Origin: an uncultured Collinsella sp.
GTDB taxonomy: Bacteria; Actinomycetota; Coriobacteriia; Coriobacteriales; Coriobacteriaceae
Direction of reading: 5' to 3'
DNA: 64,000 nucleotides
Assembly: GCA_902494535.1 (NCBI GenBank)
Contig: CABUTO010000006.1
Coordinates: 1-64,000, forward strand
The stretch's first letter is position 1. The number at the start of each line of letters is the position of its first letter. The translations under genes were made by a program, and so were the position numbers. Shown piece after piece: positions 39,575-48,189 of the stretch. The notes under the pieces are model-generated. The model worked only from the letters and a program-made list of their open reading frames with translations, was not told the origin of the DNA and searched no databases.

Positions 39575-41593
39575 TTAACCCATTTGCACGGCGAGCACGA
39601 GGAACACCACGAGTGCCGCGACGATGTAGCAGATATAGATGCTGTAGTTGCCGCCTTCGAGCTTAGTCGCGAGGTCGGCGAGCTTCTCGACACCCTTATG
39701 CGGGGCATCGACGAGAACCTTGTCGGGTACGGGCTCCACAGCCTCGGCAACACCGGTGAGCTTCTGGAAAAAGTGCGCGATGGACCAGCAGACGTCCGTG
39801 CAGCGGTCGCGCAGCGTGTAGAGCGGCTGCATAAACCAGGACACCTCGGAGGCAAAGGTCGTGGCCACGACGGGCATATGCTCGTTGGGAGCATAACCGC
39901 ATGCCCACGGCTGGGACTTCTGCACCTTGCCGACGGTCTTGAGCTTGCGATAACCGCAGGCAAGACCGACGAGCACCACGAGCGCAATGGCGATCGCGGG
40001 CGTGGAGGTGGCAGCGCCGGAGTACTGGTTCATGAGCTCCATGCCCTCGGCGGCAAACACGCCACCGTACGGATGCAGCACAGACGCGGCGACATCGACC
40101 AGCACGGGCGCGAGCACGGGAGCGCCAATGCCCAGCACGACGCAGATGGCCGCGAGCAGGCCCTGCGCAAACACCATGGGGGCGGGAACCTCCTTGGCAT
40201 TAGCCGCGGCCTCGGAGCGGGGCGCGGAGGCAAAGGAGACGCCATAGGCCTTGACGAAGCACGTGACGGCCAGTGCGCCGGTAATGGCAAGCGCGACGGC
40301 AGCGAACACGGCCACGATCATGACGGCCTTGTCACCCTGCATAGCGGCATTAAACAGCGACTGGTAGGTAAACCACTCGGACACAAAGCCGTTGAAGGGC
40401 GGGATGGCCGAGATGGCAAGCGCGCCAATGAGGAAGCAGATGGCCGTTGCCGGCATACGACGGAACAGGCCGCCCATCTTCTCCATATTGCGCGTACCCG
40501 TGGAGTACAGCAGCGCACCGGCGCCCAAGAACAGCTCGCCCTTAAACATCGCGTGGTTAAACGTGTGGTAGAGGGCGGCCATCAGAGCCAGGACGGCGAT
40601 GCCGACAGAGTTGAGCGCCATGGCGGCCATGGAAGCGCCGACGCCGAGCAGAATGATGCCGATGTTCTCGACAGAGTGATAGGCCAGCAGGCGCTTGATG
40701 TCATGCTCCTGCAGGGCGAAGGCCACGCCGAGGACCGACGAGATCGCACCGAAGACCATGACCATAAGGCCCCACCAGACCTGAACGCCCGAGGCGGAGA
40801 GCAGGTCGAGACCAACCTTGAGGATGCCGAAGATACCGATCTTGATCATGCCGCCGGACATGAGGGCAGACACGTTGGACGGCGCCTCGGGATGTGCCTT
40901 GGGCAGCCAGCCGTGCAGCGGGATGATACCGGCCTTGGCGCCAAAGCCAAAGAAGGCGAGCACGAAGCACACGGATGCGACCGCGGGGCTAAACTGCGTG
41001 GCGCGGAAATCCGCAAAGGCAAACGAGCCACCGGCGAAGTTGGTCATGGTGAGGAAGCTCGCCATGATGAGCACAAAGCCCACATGCGCGATCACAAAGT
41101 AGAGCCAACCGCCGTGGATGGAGTTCTCGTTCTCCTCGATCACGACCAGGAAGTACGAGGTCAGCGACATGAGCTCAAAGGCGACCAGGAACCAAAACAC
41201 GTTATCGGCGGTGATGACGAGCATCATGGACGCCACGAAGGTGTTAAAGAAGAAGCCGGCGCGGCCCTTTTTGCCCGGGTACTCATCAAAGTAGTTGAGA
41301 CCGTAGATCGAACCGGCAAACGCGAGCACCGAGATGAGCGCCACGAACAGACCGGACAGCTGATTGAGCAGCAGCTGGAAATGGGCAAACGGGAAGAACA
41401 CGATGGTGTCGACCGACGTGACATCGCCCAGCACGGCCTGGATACCAGCCACAAACGAAAGCACCGCGGCGACGGCGCCGATAAGGCAGCCGGCGGTCTT
41501 GGCGGCGTTATCGGCCTTGATCAGCAGAACCGAGGCGAGCGCACCGATGCACGAGACGGCAAGCGATGCGATAAACAGCGTCATGCTATCCAT
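39575..41593 (-). CDS. hyfB: Hydrogenase-4 membrane subunit HyfB (NuoL-like)
   Basis: The 672-residue protein is the largest antiporter-like subunit, equal in length to E. coli HyfB. NVFWFLVAFELMSLTSYFLVV holds the key glutamate, FGFGAKAGIIPLHGWLPKAHPEAPS the first lysine/histidine region, and HDIKRLLAYHSVENIGIILLG the second. The polar segment ACGYAPNEHMPVVATTFASEV before the last helices is typical of HycC/HyfB. Its start overlaps the hyfA stop by 8 bp. Confidence 0.95.
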   Translation of the reverse strand: MDSMTLFIASLAVSCIGALASVLLIKADNAAKTAGCLIGAVAAVLSFVAGIQAVLGDVTSVDTIVFFPFAHFQLLLNQLSGLFVALISVLAFAGSIYGLNYFDEYPGKKGRAGFFFNTFVASMMLVITADNVFWFLVAFELMSLTSYFLVVIEENENSIHGGWLYFVIAHVGFVLIMASFLTMTNFAGGSFAFADFRATQFSPAVASVCFVLAFFGFGAKAGIIPLHGWLPKAHPEAPSNVSALMSGGMIKIGIFGILKVGLDLLSASGVQVWWGLMVMVFGAISSVLGVAFALQEHDIKRLLAYHSVENIGIILLGVGASMAAMALNSVGIAVLALMAALYHTFNHAMFKGELFLGAGALLYSTGTRNMEKMGGLFRRMPATAICFLIGALAISAIPPFNGFVSEWFTYQSLFNAAMQGDKAVMIVAVFAAVALAITGALAVTCFVKAYGVSFASAPRSEAAANAKEVPAPMVFAQGLLAAICVVLGIGAPVLAPVLVDVAASVLHPYGGVFAAEGMELMNQYSGAATSTPAIAIALVVLVGLACGYRKLKTVGKVQKSQPWACGYAPNEHMPVVATTFASEVSWFMQPLYTLRDRCTDVCWSIAHFFQKLTGVAEAVEPVPDKVLVDAPHKGVEKLADLATKLEGGNYSIYICYIVAALVVFLVLAVQMG

Positions 41594-42203
41594 TGTTTAC
41601 GCTCCCTTCTGCTTTCTCGGACAGACCCTGGGCCACAGCGGTAACGTCGACGGACGGACCGTTTTCGATCGAGCGCAGGCGCTTGGCCTCGTCGAGTTCG
41701 CGATCGGCCGCGCCGCCCATGACGGTCAGCGCCTTGGTGGGGCACGCCGCCACACAATGCGGGCCGTCCGGATCGAAGGCGCACAGGTCGCACTTGACAG
41801 CGCAGGTGTACTGGCCGGGAGCCCACGTAAGCAGGCTGCTCAGGGACTTAGGATACGAAGGCGTCGGGTCGCACATGCCTGCGACACCGGCGATAGACGT
41901 GCCATCGGGATGGATGGCTCCGAAGGGGCACGCGATGGCGCACAGCCTGCACCCGATGCACTCCTGCTCCTTGACGTGGATGCGATCGCCATCGTGCTCG
42001 ATGGCATTCACCGGGCAAACCTCGGCGCAGGGGGCACCCTCGCAATGGTGGCAGGCAAGGGCGGCCGAAATACCGCCGGTCTTCACGAGCGCCAGACGCG
42101 GCGTATCCTGAAGACCCTGCATCCGGTGGGCGTCGGCACAGGCGGACTGGCATGTTCCGCAGCCGATGCACCTCTCCGGGTTGATGTCGATGAAGCGGTT
42201 CAT
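41586..42203 (-). CDS. hyfA: Hydrogenase-4 4Fe-4S subunit HyfA (HycB-like)
   Basis: The 205-residue polyferredoxin has four cysteine clusters: CIGCGTCQSAC, CHHCEGAPCAEVCP, CIGCRLCAIACP and the CDLC...CVAACP pair. It should pass electrons from formate dehydrogenase to the hydrogenase module. The ATG at 42203 has AAAGGAAG upstream, preferred to a GTG two codons earlier. It is separated from fdhF by 78 bp containing a strong hairpin. A second ferredoxin of this type lies upstream of fdhF. Confidence 0.93.
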   Translation of the reverse strand: MNRFIDINPERCIGCGTCQSACADAHRMQGLQDTPRLALVKTGGISAALACHHCEGAPCAEVCPVNAIEHDGDRIHVKEQECIGCRLCAIACPFGAIHPDGTSIAGVAGMCDPTPSYPKSLSSLLTWAPGQYTCAVKCDLCAFDPDGPHCVAACPTKALTVMGGAADRELDEAKRLRSIENGPSVDVTAVAQGLSEKAEGSVNNG

Positions 42204-42225
42204 CCCCACTTCCTTTCAAAATAAC

Positions 42226-42260
42226 GGGCCGGGCTCCCGAACGTACGGGACGCCCGGCCC
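42226..42260 (-). promoter_or_regulatory. Strong intercistronic hairpin between fdhF and hyfA
   Basis: GGGCCGGGC (42226-42234) and GCCCGGCCC (42252-42260) are perfect complements. A nested TCCCG/CGGGA stem lies inside. On the transcript strand it is followed by GTTATTTT rather than a clean T-run. It may act as a partial terminator or as a processing/stability element that sets the fdhF to hyf ratio. Confidence 0.65.
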
Positions 42261-42281
42261 AAAAAGCCAACGAGAACGGGA

Positions 42282-44504
42282 CTACACGATTTGATTCACG
42301 TGCGTCTCGTCGTCGAACTTGGCGGCGCCGGGCTCAACGTCCTGAGGAGCGGCGGCGTCCACCAGAGCCTGCTTGAGCTCGGTGTACTGACGCTCGACCT
42401 CGCCCTCAGCCCAGACCTGGTCGGCGATAGCGTCGACCTGGCAGGCGGAGAACTTGTCCTCGGGCGTATGCGAGACCGGGTCGACCTTGTGAATGGTCAG
42501 CTCGTTGCACTTGCCAATCCACCACTGGTAGGTCATATAGACCGTGCCCTTGTTGATACGGTCGCTCACGTCGGCGCGGCTGTATACCTGGCCGCGGCGG
42601 CTGTGGATCGAGACGATGTCGCCGTTCTTGATGCCGCGCGCCTGGGCGTCCGTGGGATTCATGCGGACAAAGCCGGGCTCGTCGGCGAGCAGCGCCAACG
42701 TCTTGCAGTTGCCGGTCATCGAGCGGCAGCTGTAGTGGCCGACCTCGCGGACGGTGCACAGGATGAGCGGGTACTCATCGTCGGGAAGCTCGGAGGGCGC
42801 CTCCCAGTCGTGCGCCATCAGGTTGGCGCGGCCGTCCTTGGTGGTGAACTTGCCACCGGCGAACATGTCGGCCGTGCCGTGGTCGTTCACATCGGTGCTC
42901 TTGACGGGCCACTGGGCGTAACCGCCCTCGGGAGCCATCTTCTCGTAGGTCGCGCCCACAAAGTTGGGGCACAGGCTAATGCACTCGTTCCAGATCTGCT
43001 CGGTGTTGTCGTAGTGCATGGGGTAGCCCATGCGCGTAGACAGGTCCGCGAAGATCTCCCAGTCGTGACGGCACTCGCCCTTGGGCGGAACGGCCGCGTC
43101 AAAGTGCTGGAAGCTACGGTCGGATGCGGTAAAGACACCCTCGTGCTCGCCCCAAGAGGTAGCGGGCAGGATGACGTCGGCGAGCATGGTCGTCTGCGTC
43201 ATAAAGATGTCCTGGCAAATGAACAGATCCAGCTCGGAGAGCGTCTTGCGCATACCGGCCGAATCGGGCTCGGTCTGCACCGGGTCCTCGCCGTAGTTGT
43301 AGAAGCAGTGCACCTTGCCCTCGTCGACCAGGTGGCCCAGGTCGGTGAGCTTGTAGCCCTCCTCGAGCGGGAGCTTTTCCTCGGGCACGCCCCAAGCCTT
43401 GGCAAACTTGGCACGCACTGCCGGGTCGGTGACCTTCTGGTAGCCAGGGTACAGGTTGGGCAGCATGCCCATATCGCAGGAGCCCTGGACGTTATTCTGG
43501 CCACGCACGGGCGCGAGGCCGGAATTGGGTTTGCCGATCTGGCCGGCAACGCAGGCGATGGAGGCGATGGTGTGCACCGTCTTCAGGTTCTGCTTCTGCT
43601 GGCATACGCCCATACCCCAGCCAATGATGGCAGAGGGCTTCGCCGTGGCGTACATCTCGGCAGCTTGGTGGATCAACGCGGGCTCAACACCCGTGATGTC
43701 CTGTACGGATTCGGGAGTGTAGTTCTTGATGGTCTCCCACCACTCGTCAAAGCCGTTCGTGTGCTCGGCGACGAATTCCTTGTCGTAGAGGCCATCGTTG
43801 ACCAGACAGTTGGCAAAGGCGTTGAGGAACGCAACATTGCAACCGTTCTTGATCGGAAGGTAGAGATCGGCGATACGCGCGGTTTCGATATGGCGCGGGT
43901 CGGCGACGATGATCTTGCAACCCTTTTCTTTGGCTCGCACGATACGCCTTGCGACGATGGGGTGCGAATCGGCAGGGTTATAGCCGAAGAGGAAAATGCA
44001 GCCCGCATCCTCCATACCGGGGATGGAGCATGACATGCAACCTGAACCAACCGTGTCCATCAGACCGAGGACAGTAGGGCCGTGTCAAGTACGGGCGCAG
44101 TTGTCCACGCTGTGGGTGCCGATGCACGCACGCGTAAACTTCTGCATGACGTAGTTCGCCTCATTGCCGCCGCCTCGCGAAGAGCCGGTGGTCATGACAG
44201 CGTTAGGACCATATTCGTCAATTATGGCCTGCATCTTAGATGCGGTGAAATCCAGTGCCTCGTCCCAGCTTACTCGCTCAAGATCCGCGCCCTTGGTGCG
44301 GCGGATCATCGGGTGCAGTACGCGAGGAGTCAAGATCTTGGTGTCGTTGATGAAGTCGTAGCCGCTCATGCCCTTAAGGCACAGCTCGCTCTGGTTGGTG
44401 ATGCCGTTGAGCGGCTCGGTACCCACGACCTGGCCGTTTTGGACCAAGAGGTTAAACTGGCAACCGGCGCCGCAGTACGGGCAGATCACTTTATGCTTCT
44501 CCAT
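42282..44504 (-). CDS. fdhF: Formate dehydrogenase H, selenocysteine-containing
   Basis: The 740-residue Mo-bisMGD enzyme oxidises formate to CO2 and feeds the hydrogenase. A 4Fe-4S site is formed by C8, C11, C15 and C42, followed by K44, exactly as numbered in E. coli FdhH. The in-frame TGA at 44085-44087 is codon 140, the position of the catalytic Sec in E. coli FdhH, and is followed by HGPTV. Downstream lie HIETARIADLYLPIKNGCN and a C-terminal MGD domain. Standard gene calling would split it into two frames. The ATG at 44504 has AAGGAGGG upstream. A SECIS-like hairpin follows the TGA, and SelA, SelB and tRNA-Sec are encoded about 15 kb downstream. Confidence 0.97.
44054..44073 (-). promoter_or_regulatory. 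SECIS-like hairpin of fdhF
   Basis: Read on the minus strand, TGTCC pairs with GGACA around a loop TCGGTCTGAT. The loop carries GGTCT, as in the apical loop of the E. coli fdhF SECIS. It starts 11 nt after the TGA, placing GGTCT about 18 nt from the Sec codon, a spacing suited to SelB binding. Confidence 0.75.
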
Positions 44505-44578
44505 GACACCCTCCTTCCTTTCTCTGCTACCGAATGCTCGGTACTTATTTGACAATCATTGGGCCTGTCGTCCGACGC

Positions 44579-45097
44579 TTACGCCTCGTTTTCGATGGTG
44601 GCGCGGGCACGCTCGGCAGTCAGTTCTGCCAGACGCTCCTCGTCCACCAGGGTGAGGCCCTTGGTCGGGCACGCCTCGGCACACGCCGGACCGCCGGGAC
44701 GGTCCACGCACAGGTCGCACTTGAGCACGAAGCTCTTGGTCTGCGAACCCACGCGAACGTCGCCCATCAAGACCGGAACCTGCGTGGTCGCCACGCTCAC
44801 GGCGCCAAAGGGGCATGCCATGACGCAGCTCTTGCAGCCGATGCAGTTGTCCTCGTTGACGCCGATGCGATGGTTCTTTGGATCAAAGAACAAGGCGCCC
44901 GTAGGACAGGCCTTCGCACACGGAGCGTCCTCGCAGTGGTGACATGCCACCGGCGCGGAGATCTCGTAGGTGCGCGTTACGCGCAAGCGAGGTGCGGCGA
45001 TGTTGCCGGGAATATCGTGTGCCTCGATGCACGCCGCCATACAGGTTTGGCACCCAATGCAGCGTGAAGAATCAGCCACGACTCGTTTATTGCCCAT
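44579..45097 (-). CDS. Formate dehydrogenase-associated 4Fe-4S protein (HycB/HydN-like)
   Basis: The 172-residue polyferredoxin has CIGCQTCMAAC, CHHCEDAPCAKACP, CIGCKSCVMACP and a CDLC...CAEACP cluster, a four-cluster layout. It is the first gene of the formate dehydrogenase/hydrogenlyase operon, 74 bp upstream of fdhF. It probably accepts electrons from FdhF, either within the hydrogenlyase or to serve another acceptor. Having two such proteins (this and hyfA) around fdhF recalls hydN and hycB in enterobacteria. The ATG at 45097 has AGGAGGGAG upstream, which rejects a start 36 codons earlier. Confidence 0.9.
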   Translation of the reverse strand: MGNKRVVADSSRCIGCQTCMAACIEAHDIPGNIAAPRLRVTRTYEISAPVACHHCEDAPCAKACPTGALFFDPKNHRIGVNEDNCIGCKSCVMACPFGAVSVATTQVPVLMGDVRVGSQTKSFVLKCDLCVDRPGGPACAEACPTKGLTLVDEERLAELTAERARATIENEA

Positions 45098-45275
45098 GTT
45101 GTTCACTCCCTCCTGAATCCCATGCCGGAGAGACCCTGCCGACGTTGCCCCGGACCGCCCGTGGTCCGGCATCGGCGTATCGAGTGCATGCGGCGAAACA
45201 GGCACTTCGATAGAATTCCTCCAACGATATACAGGTTAAATATACGCAGTTGCAGGGGGCAAACTTGAGCATAGG

Positions 45276-45301
45276 CCCTGCAATACGGGTGTATTGCAGG
45301 G
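45276..45301. promoter_or_regulatory. Perfect inverted repeat, possible operator
   Basis: CCCTGCAATAC (45276-45286) and GTATTGCAGGG (45291-45301) are exact complements around GGGT. It lies 179 bp upstream of the first hydrogenlyase-operon start codon. The 26-bp size suits a dimeric regulator. A weak terminator role cannot be excluded. Confidence 0.55.
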
Positions 45302-45376
45302 GTTTTGGCAGGTTGGAATTATTCTCTAGAAGCTATAAAGGTGAGTGTATTACATGCGTACATCCAGGGGAGATTT

Positions 45377-45514
45377 CACGCTCGTTTATAAAGGATGTAA
45401 TACGTTTGATATATATTTCGCGCTCATTAACTTGAGTGCAATAAAGCAGTGGTTATAAGATTGGCTATTATTAGTCAATGTTGTATTTGACCATTCATAT
45501 TGCACGCTCATTAA
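45377..45514. repeat. Three CACGCTCATTAA-like direct repeats at 42-bp multiples
   Basis: The copies are CACGCTCGTTTA (45377-45388), CGCGCTCATTAA (45419-45430) and CACGCTCATTAA (45503-45514). Starts differ by 42 and 84 bp, close to 4 and 8 helical turns. An inverted variant TTGCACTCAAGTTAA lies on the minus strand near 45427-45441. The last copy abuts the antitoxin ribosome-binding site. Confidence 0.6.
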
Positions 45515-45526
45515 GGGAGGCCAGTG

Positions 45527-45850
45527 ATGTCATCGACTCAAAAACGAGCCATCCTGCAGGTGCGCATTCGCGAGGAAGACAAGCAGCATGCCGAGCGTCT
45601 CTACGACGCCATGGGCACATCGCTCGCCGAGGCTGTCCGTCTATTTGTCGCGCAGAGTATTTTGATGCGCAAGCTCCCCTTTCAGCCGGTCGCCGTGCGC
45701 TCCAAGGACGGCACGGCCGCCTATGGACTGCTCAAAGCATATGGGGACCCCAATCGCCGCTCCGAGGAGCGCAATGCCTGGATTGAATACCTAGCCACAG
45801 AAAGCGACGAGTCGGTTTTGGGTCCCGAGGAAGTAGATATCCATGAGTAG
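45527..45850 (+). CDS. Antitoxin, RelB/DinJ family
   Basis: The 107-residue protein has an N-terminal ribbon-helix-helix region (KRAILQVRIREEDKQHAERL, then MGTSLAEAVRLFVAQSIL) typical of RelB/DinJ antitoxins, which bind DNA and repress their own operon. The C-terminal part is acidic, as expected for the toxin-binding tail. The ATG at 45527 is 6 nt after GGGAGG. The next gene overlaps it by 8 bp. The upstream direct repeats could be its operator. Confidence 0.85.
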   Translation: MSSTQKRAILQVRIREEDKQHAERLYDAMGTSLAEAVRLFVAQSILMRKLPFQPVAVRSKDGTAAYGLLKAYGDPNRRSEERNAWIEYLATESDESVLGPEEVDIHE

Positions 45851-46298
45851 CACCATCATCGACGAGACCGTCATCCTTCGCTACCTGCTTGACGACGACG
45901 AGGTCCTGTCACCGCGCGCCGCCAAGGTCATCGCCACGCGCACCGCACGTGTCTACCCCGAAATCATCACGCGCGTCGTGGTCACGCTGCGCGACGTCTA
46001 TAAGGTTCCCCGCGTTGAAATTGCTGCGGCCATGAAAAGGTTGCTCGATGACGTCATGGTCGACGAGCCCACCGTTGTCGCCCTTGCCGTCAAACTCTTT
46101 GGCAAGACCCATATGGACTTTACCGACTGCCTCCTCGCAGCCTGAACCGCCATCTACAACGATGATGTCGTGAGCTTTGGCAAGCCCATCATCCAAGGCA
46201 TGATCGATTACCGCCGCAAGCGCCAAACCGCTGTCGAAGCCCGCAGCCACAGCACCGACTCCACCATCGACAAGCTCCGCCACCAATCCCGCCACTAA
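45843..46298 (+). pseudogene. PIN-domain toxin, interrupted by TGA
   Basis: The frame begins MSSTIIDETVILRYLLDDDEV, the first acidic strand of a PIN ribonuclease, and reaches FTDCLLAA, the third conserved acidic site. A TGA then stops it at 46143-46145 after 100 residues. The same frame continues TAIYNDDVVSFGKP to a TAA at 46296-46298, matching the last PIN strand. The final conserved aspartate is replaced by glycine in SFGKP. Nonsense mutation plus loss of an active-site residue suggest an inactive toxin next to a still intact antitoxin. Confidence 0.75.
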
Positions 46299-46345
46299 CC
46301 GACAGGCAACGGCATCGCCCGCCCCTCAGCCCCATCCCCTCCTAA

Positions 46346-46411
46346 GTTGCGGTGAAATAGTTCTTAAATGGCCATCAAAAGCCTAAAAACAGGAACTATT
46401 TCATCGCGGCG
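46346..46411. repeat. Palindrome family A, copy 4 (diverged)
   Basis: GTTGCGGTGAAATAGTTC pairs with GAACTATTTCATCGCGGC with two mismatches. The GGACTG element of the other copies is replaced by GTTCTT/AGGAAC, a change found on both arms. It lies after the toxin remnant. Confidence 0.75.
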
Positions 46412-46506
46412 TTGTGGGCGTGGGGCGGCATCGATTCCCGTCACCACGCGCACTTATGAAAACGGCTCTGGCACTAAAAGGAGCCAAAGCCGTTAAAACT
46501 ATCCTA

Positions 46507-46580
46507 TGGAGCGGGCGACGGGAATCGAACCCGCGTCATCAGCTTGGAAGGCTGGGGTTCTACCATTGAACTACGCCCGC
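46507..46580 (-). tRNA. tRNA-Gly (anticodon TCC)
   Basis: On the minus strand GCGGGCG pairs with CGCCCGC, followed by T and an encoded CCA. The anticodon loop CTTCCAA on stem CCAGC/GCTGA-like bases gives TCC. The T-arm GGGTTCGATTCCC is intact. Confidence 0.93.
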
Positions 46581-46586
46581 AAGATA

Positions 46587-46663
46587 TGGTCGGGACGACA
46601 GGATTTGAACCTGCGACATCCTGCTCCCAAAGCAGGCGCGCTACCAAACTGCGCCACGTCCCG
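46587..46663 (-). tRNA. tRNA-Pro (anticodon TGG)
   Basis: On the minus strand CGGGACG pairs with CGTCCCG, followed by A and an encoded CCA. The anticodon arm CCTGC-TTTGGGA-GCAGG gives TGG. It lies 6 bp upstream of tRNA-Gly in transcription order and is probably co-transcribed with it. Confidence 0.94.
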
Positions 46664-46754
46664 AAGGTGTTGAGCAGCTAAGGTCTAAACCTTGCGTGTC
46701 CCAAAGCGAAGGAAATTATAGGGGAGACTCCCCGCCTGTGCAAGCATTGATGCC

Positions 46755-48113
46755 TTAGCTCCTCGAATGTGCGACAAACTGGCTATGAACCAGACCGATC
46801 AAAAACGCCACCACAGCAACCGGTGCCCACGCAGCACCGATATCTGCCAGCGGCAACGCATCGAACGGCAGCCATGCGCCCGCAAAGAACGCATCGCGGA
46901 CCGAGGTGATCACACTCTGCACAGCAACCACGCCGCCGACCCAAACCCACACCTGCGGATGCGCATCGCAAAAACCGTGCACCAGGCCCATAAGCACCAG
47001 CACGATGGCGACGGGATACAAGGCATTGAGCATGGGCACCGAGAACATGAGGATCATGTCGAGGCCCACGTTGGAAAGCACGCACGAAAACGCTGCGAAC
47101 ACAAAGGCGAGAACCGCAAAGGGACGGCGCATGGCCTCCTCGTAGGCCTCTGCTCCCCCTTCGACCACATACGTCTCGCAGAAGTAGCGCGAGCAGCAGC
47201 TGATAAGGCCAATGCACACGTTCATGCAGGCGAGGAAGAAGATCGCAAAGACCACGACCGTGCCGGCAAGACCAAAGTGCATGGAGGCCGAACGGGCGAG
47301 GATGGCGGCGCCGTTGGTAGCGTCAGGCATCACGGTGCCGAGCTGCATACCGGCAAGGCCCAAGCCGCAGTAGATGATGGCCATGAGCACGCCGGCGATC
47401 ACACCCGAACGCGAAATCTCAAAGGCCACGCGCTTGTCATCAGTCACGCCCAGCTCGTGGATGGTCTCGGCGATGATAATGCCAAAGGCGAGAGACGCGA
47501 GCAGATCCATGGTCTGGTAGCCGGTCAAAAAGCCCTGCACGGCAGCACCGGCATTGTAGGGAGCCTGCGGCGCGGCAGCGGGACCCAGCGGCGAGACCAC
47601 GGCGGCACCCACGACCAGCACGATGAGTGCAATGAGCGCGGGGCCCGTAATACGGCCGAGCACGCGTGTGATGACGCCCGGGCGCAGCGTGAGCACAAAC
47701 GCGACGACGAAGAACCCGATGGCAAACACCAGACGTGCCGTGCCGAGCGAAACGCCCTCGGGCAGCAGCGGCACCAGCATCTCGAAGGCCGTGGAGCTCG
47801 TGCGCGGAATAGCCAGGCACGGACCGATGGCCAGGTAGACTGCCGCAACGAAGAATTCACCAAACTTGGGGTGCACGCGGCCGGCAAGCTCGCGCGCCGT
47901 TCCGGCAAGTGCCACGGCGATAAAGCCCATGACGGGCAGGCCGATGGCGGCAATCAGAAAGCCGAGCATGGCGACCGGCGTGGCAGAACCTGCCTGCAGC
48001 GCCAGCAGCGGCGGAATAATGAGGTTGCCAGCGCCAAAGAGCATCGAGAACAGGGCGATGCCGACGGTGACGACATGGTCGGAGCGCAGACCGCGCGGCG
48101 CGGAGGAGGCCAT
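46755..48113 (-). CDS. brnQ: Branched-chain amino acid:cation symporter (BrnQ/LIVCS family)
   Basis: The 452-residue membrane protein with about 12 hydrophobic segments imports leucine, isoleucine and valine with a cation. The start region VGIALFSMLFGAGNLIIPPLLALQAG is the family hallmark. IPRTSSTAFEM and LLASLAFGIIIAETIHELG also match. The ATG is preceded by GAAAGGTGG. A strong terminator upstream separates it from the cysteine desulfurase gene, so it is probably transcribed alone. Confidence 0.93.
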   Translation of the reverse strand: MASSAPRGLRSDHVVTVGIALFSMLFGAGNLIIPPLLALQAGSATPVAMLGFLIAAIGLPVMGFIAVALAGTARELAGRVHPKFGEFFVAAVYLAIGPCLAIPRTSSTAFEMLVPLLPEGVSLGTARLVFAIGFFVVAFVLTLRPGVITRVLGRITGPALIALIVLVVGAAVVSPLGPAAAPQAPYNAGAAVQGFLTGYQTMDLLASLAFGIIIAETIHELGVTDDKRVAFEISRSGVIAGVLMAIIYCGLGLAGMQLGTVMPDATNGAAILARSASMHFGLAGTVVVFAIFFLACMNVCIGLISCCSRYFCETYVVEGGAEAYEEAMRRPFAVLAFVFAAFSCVLSNVGLDMILMFSVPMLNALYPVAIVLVLMGLVHGFCDAHPQVWVWVGGVVAVQSVITSVRDAFFAGAWLPFDALPLADIGAAWAPVAVVAFLIGLVHSQFVAHSRS

Positions 48114-48141
48114 AGAACCACCTTTCGGGTCGAAACAAAAA

Positions 48142-48166
48142 CGGGACGGGCAAAAGACCCGTCCCG
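48142..48166 (-). terminator. Terminator of the selD/desulfurase operon
   Basis: CGGGACGGG (48142-48150) and CCCGTCCCG (48158-48166) are perfect complements. On the minus strand the hairpin ends in TTTTTG. It lies 23 bp past the desulfurase stop. Confidence 0.88.
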
Positions 48167-48189
48167 CAAGTATATACGCTCTAGCAGCT

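Larger units (their letters stand above)
45098..45526. other. Divergent regulatory region between the hydrogenlyase operon and a toxin-antitoxin pair
   Basis: These 429 bases separate oppositely transcribed genes and are much more AT-rich than the surroundings. The region holds a perfect inverted repeat (45276-45301), a GTATTACAT...ATGTAATAC pair (about 45347-45355 and 45395-45403) and a set of spaced CGCTCATTAA-like repeats (listed separately). Promoters for both directions should lie here, but I could not fix -35/-10 pairs with confidence. Confidence 0.6.

Noticed and set aside
45377..45514. CRISPR-like array upstream of the antitoxin
   Set aside because: Repeats are only 12 bp, unequally spaced and imperfect, with no cas genes nearby.
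46143..46145. TGA in the PIN toxin read as selenocysteine
   Set aside because: The residue is not catalytic in PIN domains, and the gene shows other decay (loss of the last acidic residue).
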